DNA of 64,000 nucleotides from Lunularia cruciata (lineage: Eukaryota > Streptophyta > Marchantiopsida > Lunulariales > Lunulariaceae): assembly GCA_948567375.1 (NCBI GenBank), contig OX419756.1, positions 37,860,552-37,924,551 on the forward strand, written 5' to 3'. The position numbers and the translations under genes were made by a program. The notes beneath the pieces are model-generated. The model had not been told where the DNA came from and made no database searches. It saw only the letters and a program-made list of their open reading frames with translations. Shown in pieces: positions 42,580 through 52,372 of this stretch. Position 1 is the stretch's first letter. Every line of letters starts with the position of its first letter.

Positions 42580-43949
42580 GAACTTACCCTTTAGAGAAGA
42601 ACTGTACAAAGATGATCTTCTGGTGGTTGGGAAGTATCTTAGTTCTCTAGAGAAGAACTCCAAATGGACCAGGGAAGAATTTGAGAAGATTAGAAGGAGA
42701 TTGGGAAAATTCTTGTTGAAGGACGGGTATCTCTGGCGAAGGCCCAAGGGCAGCTATGGAGTTCCTGAGAGTGTTGGGAGATGAGGAGACGAAGCAGAGA
42801 GTGCTACAGGAGTCGCATGATGTAGATGCTGCCGGACACCGTGGGGTTCAGGGTACATACAAGTGCATCCGGGGTTTGTACTGGTGGCTAGGTATTTATA
42901 TAGAGGTACGGCAGTATGTGGAAACCTGTGAAATCTGTCAGATCTACTCCAAGGTAAGGCACAGAGATGGGTTGAAACCTACTTATCTGTTGAATCTCCA
43001 TTTCCAGTGGGTTTTGGACTTGGTTCATATGCCTTTAGGAGTCCGAGGAGCTAAATATCTAGTACTAGCTAGGGAAGACTTGTCTAATTATGTGGAAGGA
43101 AGAGCATTGTCATCTACACATACCCAACATGTGTGTCTGTTTGTCTTAGAGGATATCATTGCCAGGCACGGATGTTTCTATCGGATGAGGGCAGATTGAG
43201 GTGAATTGGATGCAAGGGAAGCAGCTGACTTCTTTGCTAAGTTCAATATCAAGCTGAACCTGACTATTGCCTACAATCCGGAAGCCAATGGTAAGAGTGA
43301 ACGAGGTCATCCGCCGATAGTGAATGCTTTGGTGAAGGCTTGCCAAGGTGAGACATACAGATGGCCTGATTTGCTGCCCTTAGCACTTATGGCTGATAGG
43401 TTAACTTGCAGCTTGGTAACTGGAGTGCCACCTGCTGAGTTAGTATCAGGGCACTTGCCTATTATGCCTATGGAAGAGGACATCGTTAGTTGGAGAACTG
43501 TTCGGTGGGAGGATAATGTGTCTACAGAGGAATTGATAACGTGCAGGATTGAGCACTTTAACCTGACACCACAGAGAATACAAGTGGCACACAAGAAGGT
43601 GAAGGAAGTGCGGCTAAGGAACAAAGTATACTTTGACAAGACTCACCGATTGCGACCAATGCCTATCAGTAAAGGGGACTGGGTGCTGATTTCTGATAAC
43701 AGCCTAGACATGCAACATTCAACCCTCAAGAAGTTTGCCCGCCATTGGCATGGACTGTTTGTTGTTACCAAAGTTCACGAGAATGCCACCTATAGTGTGC
43801 AAGAGCTAGATGGTACTGAATATTGTCTGCCATATGCAGGGAAAAGGGTTAAACTTTTCAAGAGGCAATTACAAACCGATGAGGAAAGAGATCGTGACTT
43901 TGGCTCTGGAGGTGATTTGGAAGATGCCACTGAAGAAAGCTCATATTGA
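42580..43949 (+). pseudogene. pol: Element B integrase region (fungal-type gypsy)
   Basis: It starts LPFREELYKDDLLVVGKYLS in frame with the RNase H end before A2. A frameshift lies near 42760, then EFLRVLGDEETKQRVLQESH. The HHCC zinc finger is SHDVDAAGHRG...YVETCEICQ (42815-42950). The core has FQWVLDLVHMPLG, then a stop at 43197-43199 in RMRAD-GELDAREAADFFAK, then NPEANGKSERGH with the catalytic Glu. The C-terminal part reads DKTHRLRPMPISKGDWVLIS, LKKFARHWHGLFVVTKVHEN and YAGKRVKLFKRQLQT, very like basidiomycete gypsy integrase tails. It ends at 43949. One frameshift and one stop make it nearly intact. Confidence 0.8.
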
Positions 43950-44425
43950 TCACACTGGACTTGCTGGTGCAGACCGGTGGATGCACAGGATTGGTGGAGG
44001 TGAATGTCATCGGGAAAATAGCCCACGTGTACCCTTGAGGCTTTTGGTGTGATAATTTTTTCTTTCTCTTCTTGTTGTTGTAAGGAACATAGACTTATGT
44101 CAATATGTCTCTCGTGTGGTTTATGTTACCTTGCTGCCGGAGATATTTCCTATATTATTGTGCAGCCCGGGAAAAGTTATATTGTTATTAGCTCAAGGAG
44201 TCTTTGAATGTGGCTTGAGCCAAGAAATAATATGGCGTTACACAAGCTCAGGTTTGGTTTCCAGAGAAATGATTGTGTTTGGAGGAGAAGGGCCGGACAG
44301 GGACAAGGAGATTTCACGAGGAAAGAGTTTATGTCTGGGGGAAAAAAGGAAAGTTTCTTTTGGCTAGGGTTTTTTGAGAGGGATTGGGCTGCAGAGGAAT
44401 TACGGGAAAAAAAAGCCTGGCTGTG

Positions 44426-46150
44426 AAGGGGCTTGAGTGTGCAAGACCCGATGAAGGAAATTTTTGCAGGTCTGTTAGGACTTGAGATTTCAAGGCAGAA
44501 GGTGTTCTTGAAGAAAATTTTTGCAGGAATGTAAGGGGCTTGAGTGTGCAGGACCAGATGAAGGAAATTTTTGCAGGTCTGTTAGGGCTTGAGATTTCAG
44601 TGCAGAAGGTGTTTTTTGAAGGAAATTTTTGCAGGACTGTGATGGGTTTGGTGAGGTTCATGAAGAAAATTTTTGCAGGAATGTAAGGGGCTTGAGTGTG
44701 CAGGACCAGATGAAGGAAATTTTTGCAGGTCTGTTAGGACTTGAGATTTCAGGGCAGAAGGTGTTCATGAAGAAAATTTTTGCAGGAATGTAAGGGGCTT
44801 GAGTGTGCAGGACCAGATGAAGGAAATTTTTGCAGGTCTGTTAGGGCTTGAGATTTCAGTGCAGAAGGTGTTTTTTGAAGGAAATTTTTCCAGGACTGCG
44901 ATGGGTTTGGTGAGGTTCATGAAGAAATTTTTTGCAGGAATGTAAGGGGCTTGAAAGTGCAGGACCAGGTGAAGGAAATTTTTGCAGGTCTGTTAGGACT
45001 TGAGATTTCAGGGCAGAAGGTGTCTTTTGAAGGAAATTTTTGCAGGACTGTGATGGGTTTGGTGAGGTTCATGGAGGAAATTTTCGCAGGTCTGTTAGGG
45101 CTTGAGATTTCAGGGCAGAAGGTGTTCATGAAGAAAATTTTCGCAGGAATGTAAGGGGCTTGAGTGTGCAGGGCCAGATGAAGGAAATTTTCGCAGGTCT
45201 GTTAGGACTTGAGATTTCAGGGCAGAAGGTGTTCATGAAGAAAAATTTTGCAGGAATGTAAGGGGCTTGAGTGTGCAAGACCAGATGAAGGAAATTTTCA
45301 CAGGTCTGTTAGGGCTTGAGATTTCAGGGCTGAAGGAGTTTTTTGAAGGAAATTTTTGCAGGAATGTAAGGGGCTTGAGTGTGCAGGACCAGATGAAGGA
45401 AATTTTTGCAGGTCTGTTAGGACTTGAGATTTCAGGGCAAAAGCTGTTCATGAAGAAAATATTTGCAGGAATGTAAGGGGCTTGAAAGTGCAGGACCAGG
45501 TGAAGGAAATTTTTGCAGGTTTGTTAGGGCTTCAGATTTCAGGGCAGAAGGTGTTTTTTGAAGGAAATTTTTGTAGGACATCGATGGGTTTTGGTGAGGT
45601 TCATGAAGGAAATTTTTGCAGGAATGGAAGGGGCTTGAAAGTGCAGGACCAGGTGAAGGAAATTTTTGCAGGTCTGTTAGGACTTGAGATTGCAGGGCAG
45701 AAGGTGTTCATGAAGAAAATTTTCGCAGGAATGTAAGGGCTTGAAAGTGCAGGACCTAGTGAAGGAAATTTTCGCAGGTCTGTTAGGGCTTGAGATTTCA
45801 GGGCAGAAGGTGTTTTTTTTTAAGGAAATTTTTGCAGGAATGTGAAGTGGTTTGGTGAGGCTGCATGAAGACAATTTTTGCAGGACTGTGAAGGGTTTGT
45901 GAGGACTGTGAAGGGGTTTTGTGAAGGCTGCAGGAAGATAATTTTCGTAGGAATGAGAAGGGGTTTGTGAGGGCTGCAGGGAGACAATTTTTTTGCAGCA
46001 ATGTGAAGTGGTTTGGTGAGGTTGCAGGAAGACAATTTTTGCAGGACTGTGAAGGGGTTTGTAAGGGCTGCAGGAAGACAAATTTTGCAGCAATGTGAAG
46101 TGGTTTGGTGAGGCTGCAGGAAGACAATTTTTGTAGAAGTGAAGGGTTTG
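44426..46150 (+). repeat. Degenerate tandem array in the element B LTR
   Basis: The block AAGGGGCTTGA recurs at 44426, 44533, 44684, 44792, 44944, 45153, 45260, 45368, 45474, 45628 and 45734. Spacings are about 107 bp or about 151-154 bp. The longer ones carry an extra sub-unit of about 45 bp ending GAAATTTTTGCAGGA. After 45840 shorter units (about 60 bp) continue. ORFs across the array on both strands are repeat artefacts. Confidence 0.85.
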
Positions 46151-47022
46151 GACAGAGGAACAATGAGGGCAGGAATTTTTGAGTTGGACAGGAAAGGATT
46201 TGGCAGGAGAGAAATTCTCAAGAAGTGAAGAGTTGGACAAGAGAGAGAAGTGGCAGGAATTTTTGAGTTGGAAGGAATGGAGCATGTGCACGAGAGAAGT
46301 GCTGGGACAGAAGGAAAATTTTCACAGGAGGACTGTTAGGGCTTGAGAGCGCAAGGCAAAAAGTTTTTCTTCTCAAGGGAGTGAAGGACTTGCAGGAGAG
46401 AGAGGGCTAGGAGAAAGAAAATTTTCGCAGGTCTGAAGGGGATTTGTTGCATAAGTTGCCGATGGGTAATCTTCCGAGGTGAGGATAGGAGTGAAGAAGG
46501 AAGATATTATTTAATTTTTTTGGGAAATGTTGTGAAGAGTGACTGAACAGGCAGTGATAGGAGCTAGTCAGGAAGATGAGAAGGAGAATTTTGAAGTGGA
46601 TCAGCTCATCTAGAGCAAGGACAAGAAAAGATTTGAAGTTGGTTGGCCTGTCTGAATGGAGTGAATCTGATCTGCAAAACATGGCATAGGAGAATGAGGA
46701 GGTTCGGAGGGTGAGTTGCCTTATCTGCTGGCGGACAGAGCATATATGAAGTGCCAGGCTGAGTTGATGAGCAGTTGCAACCTTAGGCATGCATTGTCTT
46801 GACTAGAACTATTTGACTTATCCAACCTTGTGAACTTTATTGTTGAAATTCTTGTGAATGATGAGTCTTGGAAGCAGATTTGTGTATGAATTGTGACTAG
46901 AGTTGAGGAAAACTCTATTCCAGGAGCTCTCAGTCCGGTCCATGTGAATAGCATAATTAAATGATCTGGGTGCCCCGGGTTTATGTTCGGTTAGATCACT
47001 CAGTTTTTGTTTCTTTTATTTT

Positions 47023-47028
47023 AATAAA
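47023..47028 (+). promoter_or_regulatory. Candidate polyadenylation signal in the element B LTR
   Basis: AATAAA follows a T-rich stretch in the orientation of the element, about 340 bp before the LTR end. Confidence 0.35.
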
Positions 47029-47370
47029 GGGCCACCTGACCTAGGTCAATGAACTGCTAGATCCCGACCCATAGCTTGAACCTAATGTGAAAATAGAATA
47101 TGAGACCAGGCAGAGGTAGAAACCATAACACCAGACTTGTATGACAAGATTAACTTTATGAAAGTCAAGGATAAAACAAAACCTTTAGGGAGAGCCAACC
47201 TCAGGGAAACTAAAACAACAAGTTCATATAGAGACAAATTCCCGACAATCCAGGAGTAGGGAAGGAATGTCAGTCTACGGGAAAGACCCAAAAGAAGGAC
47301 AGTAGGAAAAAACTAAGCACATGCAGCCAGGTGCTTGGTGCACTCTCGAGACCAAACGTTCCCCACGACA

Positions 47371-48701
47371 ATGTGAGAGAAGAATGAGACTTGAGCCATT
47401 GAAAGAGATTATGACAAAGATAAACAAAATGCTTAGTACAGAAGCGAACGTGCAAATTGAAGAGACGAGGTTGCATGAGTTGAAATTGTTGGTGCAAGAG
47501 ACAAGGAGGAGAAATGCAAAGGATAAGGACTTGAATGCCTTGCTTAATAGTCTCAGAACTTGTGTTGATAGGAAGATGTTAGAAGTAGAAGATAATATCA
47601 CCATTAGATTAGATTTAGTGAAGCTGGAAATAGATAAATTTTGGAAGGACGTGAGAGCGAAACCCAAAGTAGATGACATAGGAATATAGATATCTTCAGA
47701 ATTACCATCTGAGGTATTAGAGAAGAGTGGGTCGTAAGATAACGAGTTAAATAGAATACTTACCAGTGTAATTGCAAATATGAGTGAAGAAATAGTAGAA
47801 ATAGTGAAGGATTTAGTAGAATCAGATAAACCCAAGGATAGGGTAGTGACTGAAGTTACTTTAGGATTGGAAGTTGAGAAAGAAGTAGACATTGGATCAG
47901 AGTAATAACAGTTTTGAGATTTGAAGAGGAAGATATGAAGAGCTGCATTGTCATTTTGGATTTGTAGGTAGGAAAATTTGTTAGGAAATGGTATAGTTGT
48001 TAGTAATTGTTGTTTGCTTCACTATTTAAAGGTGGCATTTGCAGTCATATGTTGTTTAGTGCTTATAATTTCTAAGAATAGATAAAGCAAAGTGTTGTGA
48101 AGCAGTCCTTGTCATTTGAGTTTAATTTTGAGTATCAATTCTATGCTTGTATTTGTGAGTGTGTGGAGAGTTTTGAAGTGCAAGTCAGTGTGTTTGTTGG
48201 ATGTTGGATTCCACAACCTTGATCTTCAATCTATGTGTTTGATCTTGAGTGAAGTGCAATCAGAGCAATCCCTTGACAGATTTGATAGGAATTGTAGTGT
48301 TGATAGTATTTTGCATTTGTGAGTGCATCGCAAAGTTGATGTGAAGCAGTTTTGATCAAGGAAGTTGTGCCTTGAGTGGAAGAGTGGAACATACTTCTGA
48401 GGCAAAGTTGTTTTACAATGAAGTGCCATTTTTGGGAGAGCATGAATCATCACAATCAAGATTGTTTGGAAAGATTTGATAGATTTGTGATTAAGTGTGA
48501 CAAATTGTTATGACGAGACTGCAAGTTAGTGCTTGTTACTCTCTTCTGCGTGTGGTTTCTACTTGAGAGACTAAAGACACAACCAAGAAGAACTAAAGTT
48601 GTTACTTTGCTTTGTATTTGAACAATTCTGAATTGTATCTCTGTAGGAACAAACTTTACTTACTTGATTATCGCAAAAGTGATATTTGCCAAGTTGTCAC
48701 G
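47371..48701 (+). mobile_element. Family C unit, copy C5 (5'-truncated by element B)
   Basis: It begins in mid-ORF directly after the element B LTR. Coding to 47907 includes RMRLEPLKEIMTKINKML, RLHELKLLVQETRRRNAKD and DLVKLEIDKFWKDVRAKPKV, and ends GLEVEKEVDIGSE with internal stops. TATTTAAA is at 48023-48030. The unit ends AGTTGTCAC(G) at 48701. Element B may have inserted into it, with the left part since lost. Confidence 0.7.
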
Positions 48702-48702
48702 G

Positions 48703-49316
48703 TTGTAAGGGATAAAGTTTAGAGTGTGGTTAATTTCACTTTATCTTTTACATGCTTGGACAGTTGAAAAACTCTAGGTTTGGTCACTCTATGGTCTGGA
48801 GCTGATTGGTTTCCCCAAAAGATTTATAAACTGCAAGGCTTGGTATTTTGATGCATATGTGGTTCTCCTTGATTGAATGTGAATATTTTGGTCTGTGAAT
48901 AGTGTCAAGGAGAGGACTCCATTCTCTGAGCTCTTAATCTTGTTACAAAGGCAGGTCTTGCCACTGACCTTGTCATAGCCATTTGAAATTGGCCATAGGA
49001 CTTGTGACTTATTTGGCAAAATCCACCACCACCCCATTAAATACAAACCCAATATTAATAGAACTTGAACATTAGCTAGTGAAACTTGAAGATCAAGATT
49101 ATCCCAATGAAGCCCAGCACAAGAAACCATAAAGATGAGTATATGCTTAGGAGCAATTGTAGCCAAACTGCTCCATCAAGAAGGAGATTGCCATCCATGC
49201 AAGACTAAAGACAGTGCATGATTACAAGAAGTTTTGAATCATTGACAAACAGAGCAATCTAAGCACAAGCAGCTAGATGCTTAATGCATTCTCAAGACCA
49301 AATAATTCTCACAACA
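48703..49316 (+). mobile_element. Fragment of a family B LTR (3' part)
   Basis: CTGTGAATAGTGTCAAGGAGAGGACTCC-like text near 48890 matches the reverse complement of 12940-12985. The end AAGACCAAATAATTCTCACAACA matches the LTR B end at 47348-47370. No array or U3 is present. Confidence 0.5.
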
Positions 49317-49569
49317 TTGGCTAGCTTAGCTTGCATGCCAAGAGGCGGCTTCTAGAAGGAAACTTCTTGAGAAACTTCTTGGTTAACTTGACTTGCACTC
49401 CAAGCAGGCGGCTTTTAAGAAGCTTTTTGAGAAGCTTCTCAAGAGCCTTGTATATTTCACTGTAAATAACAAAGCCTAAGCTGCTGTTAGGCATTTGGAG
49501 TATCCATTCTTCAAGAGTCTTAATGTGATCTTTCTTCCATTCTCCTATTTCTATCCTTGGTTTTTTACA
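49317..49569 (+). mobile_element. Truncated family D LTR with heat-shock-element-like motifs
   Basis: It aligns with the reverse complement of 4498-4770: GCTTGCATGCCAAG, GGCGGCTTCTAGAAG, GAGAAGCTTCTCAAGAGCC, GGCATTTGGAGT and a TTTTTTACA end at 49569. The LTR start is cut off by the family B fragment. GAAnnTTC pairs lie upstream of a weak TATA-like GTAAATAA near 49462. Confidence 0.65.
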
Positions 49570-50539
49570 TCTTGGCAAATCCTCTCTTTCAACCCCCGTT
49601 TGAAATTATTGAAAGCTTATGCTAGACTTATATCATTTATCATGACCTATACATCAAGAAATGCATCCATATATTCTTGTATGTTATTATTTTGTTTCAA
49701 CCTCCATAGTCAAGGTCAAGCCATTTGCATGAATTCCACAGATTGGAAATTCTTCAACAACCGATGCATTGCTGTCTAAGTGATCTCTCTTCCTTTTACC
49801 AACATTGGTCATTTTGAAGCATTGTACCATTTGAGGCATTATTGGTTAGGTATCCACATGCAAATGATTGGTGATCTCAATTGTGAATAATTGAAAGTAT
49901 CAATCATTCTTGAGATCCTATTTTCCACTACTCCCATAGAACATTGTCATGTTATGGTTTCCATAAGTAATGAAAAAGGTGTTGATTATAGTTTATCTCC
50001 ACATTATTGGAGCAAATTGTAAAACAAAGCCCATGGTTGAGCTATTTTCATGCGAGCAATCTATGTACATGTATACAATTGGCCATGTGGATTATAGTCT
50101 TGTCTTATTTTAGAGCTCTTATGTATATAGGTGGCGGAGAGTTGATAGAAGGGGAGTGTGTTTTAAGTTTGAGGAGTCTCGAGCAAGAGGAGGACGTGGG
50201 GAGTGAGAGTTGTAGTAGAGTATGAGCTCTAGAGTAATGGAGGAAGCAATTGAGTAGGAGATGTCTTGTGTTCTTGATTTGCCACTCCCAAATCCTTTTC
50301 TCATCAGGCTTCAAATTCTATATAGTGATGAACTTTGGTTAGATGACAGCACAATTCGGGCATGTATTCATGGAGTCAATGATGAGAAGCCCAAATCCAA
50401 TTGTTCTTCTTGTGCTTACTTATGAGTAGGTTTAGGACTTGACAATCTGTGTGCTATTATAGATGGAGAAGAATTTAACTTTGTTTAATGGATTCAAGTT
50501 GGGGTTTTGGGGTCCATTTGGCAAAAAGAGAACTATCTC
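49570..50539. other. No recognised gene or element
   Basis: Short ORFs only (49495-49779, 50007-50225). I find no RT, integrase or transposase motif I can defend. Confidence 0.4.
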
Positions 50540-52340
50540 TATCACTTTTGTGGTAATCAGGTAAGTAAAGTTTGTTTCCGTAGAGATACAATCTAGAATT
50601 GGTCAAATACAAAGTCAAATGTCACAATTTTAGTTCTTCTTGGTTTCATCTTTAATCTCTTAGGTAGAAACCACACCCAAAAGAGAGTAACAAGCACTAA
50701 CTTGCAGTCTTGTCACAACAATTTGTGACCCATAATCACAACTTCATCAAATCTTTCCAAACAAGCTTGATTGTGATGATTCAAATTCTCCTAAAAATGG
50801 TACTTCACTACAAGATGATTTTGCCTTAGAATTGTGTTCCACCTCTCCATTGAAGGCACAACTTCCTCAATCAAAATTACTTCACATCAACTTTGCATTG
50901 CACTCACAATTGTAGAATACTACCAACTCTACAATTCCTCTTAAATTTTTCAAGGCTTTGCTCCAATTGCACTTCACTCAAGATCAAACACACAAAATGA
51001 AGATCAAGGTTGCGGAATCTAGCATCCAACAAGCACACTGACTTGCACTTCAGAATTCTCCACACACTCACAAACACAATCACAATGTTGATACTCGGAA
51101 TCAAGCTCAAGCGACGAGCACATCTTCATAACACTTTGCTTTATCTATTCTCAGAAATAATGAATACTCAACAACAACATACTACAAATGCCACCTTTAA
51201 ATAGGCAGAGCACTTGATAGTTACTAACAACTATACCGTTTACAACAACTATTCTTGCTTGTAGATCAAAAATGACAAACCACCTCTTCATATCTACCTC
51301 TTCACATATCAAAATTGTTACTACTCCGATCTGATATCTACTTCTTCCTCGGCTTACAAACCCTAAGTAACCTCACATACTACTCTGCCCTTGGGTTTCA
51401 CAACTACTGATTCTTCTACCAGTTCTAACATTTCTTCACTTTGACCTGCAATTCTTGTCATAGTGAACACTTCTACTTCTTTATCTCCTAACCCGCTCTT
51501 CTCTAATATCTCCAATGGTAACTTTGAAGATATTTGTACTCCTATCTCATCTACTTTGGGCTTTGCTCTTACACCTTTCCAAAGTTTATCTATCTCTAAC
51601 TTAACCTTATCTAATCTAATTGTGATATTGTCTTCCAATTCCAATATCTTCCTATCTACACAAGCTCAGAGACTGATCAATAATGAATTCAAATCTTTAC
51701 CTTTCACAAATCTCCTCCTCGTCTCTTGCACCAAGAACTTCAACTCGTGCAATTTCATTTCCTCAATTTGCACACTGGCTTCTGTACTCAGCATCACATT
51801 CATATTTATTACAATCTCCTTCAATGGCTCAAGTCTCATCCACTTCTCATGTTCTTGATCCGCCAACCAATCTTCCCTATACATCACCAATTTTGCCTTA
51901 AATTTGGCTTTCACCATCTCCTTCTCCTTCTCTTTCTGAGCAATCTTCTCTTCTAGATTATGAAGTAACTCCCGCAATCTCTCTTCCTCTCTATATCTCA
52001 TTGTCAACTCTATTTGCCGTAGCTACTTCTTCTCTTCTACATTCCCATCACTCTATCAAGCTCTTGCTCTTTCTTTTCTACTCTTGCCATAGCATGGATG
52101 ATTTCTAATTGTGAATTAGCAAACTGCTATTTCAAGATTTCATACTCAACTATTTTTCTTTCCCTTGCTATGACATTTTGCTCTATTACTCACTCTTTAC
52201 TTCCCACTTCCTTCTTTAAATTTTCAATTACTTGATTTGGTACTATTGCACCTACTCATAATAATTCCCTCTGCTCCTCACCTTGGGTTATGCTCTCCTT
52301 CAACTCCAAGTTTCCTTTCTCTAATCTTGCCAACACCTGA
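50540..52340 (-). mobile_element. Family C unit, copy C6 (C-terminal coding part and tail)
   Basis: On the minus strand it runs from VLARLEKGNLELK-like coding (52340) through the coiled coil (52007-51666, with KLHELKFLVQETRRRF) and the tail (51644-51363). TATA is at 51204-51197 and it ends at about 50540, lacking the last 16 bp of the unit. The right end joins a 27-33 bp non-family segment before C7. It may be the distal part of C9 after a deletion. Confidence 0.65.
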
Positions 52341-52345
52341 CTTTT

Positions 52346-52363
52346 CGGCGCCGTTGCTGAGGA
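52346..52363 (+). other. Stranded primer-site-like sequence (tRNA-Asp type)
   Basis: CGGCGCCGTTGCTGAGGA matches TGGCGCCGTTGCCGGGGA at 15 of 18 positions and is preceded by TTTT, as in plant gypsy leaders. No plus-strand LTR precedes it. It lies between C6 and the 3' end of C7. Confidence 0.4.
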
Positions 52364-52372
52364 CAAAAATCA

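Larger units (their letters stand above)
32627..47370 (+). mobile_element. Fungal-type Ty3/gypsy element B, split by A2; 5' part missing
   Basis: It is made of 32627-34777 and 42580-47370, with A2 between. Removing A2 and one copy of the GAAC duplication restores the reading frame (DLN-LPFREELYKDDLL). Order: partial upstream coding, RT, RNase H, integrase, then a 3.3-kb LTR. The 5' LTR and gag lie beyond the A1 junction and are lost. The protein motifs match a gypsy lineage I know mostly from basidiomycete fungi. Confidence 0.7.
44073..47370 (+). mobile_element. 3' LTR of element B (about 3.3 kb)
   Basis: It starts TGTTGTTGTAAGG about 120 bp after the integrase stop and ends CCCCACGACA, giving short inverted ends (TGTTGT/ACGACA). 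U3 (44073-44420) has TATATTATTG. A tandem array follows, then a unique 3' part with AATAAA at 47023-47028. A second copy lies at 12488-18190 in reverse and a fragment at 48703-49316. A pyrimidine-rich tract, not a purine tract, precedes the start, so the left boundary is approximate. Confidence 0.6.

Noticed and set aside
44426-46150. CRISPR-like array
   Set aside because: The units are degenerate throughout with no unique spacers, and the context is a plant LTR.
44917-46291. ORFs with repeated peptides on both strands (for example 45482-45736 and 45677-46291)
   Set aside because: They are translations of the tandem array in both directions; a repeat unit without stops produces such ORFs by default.
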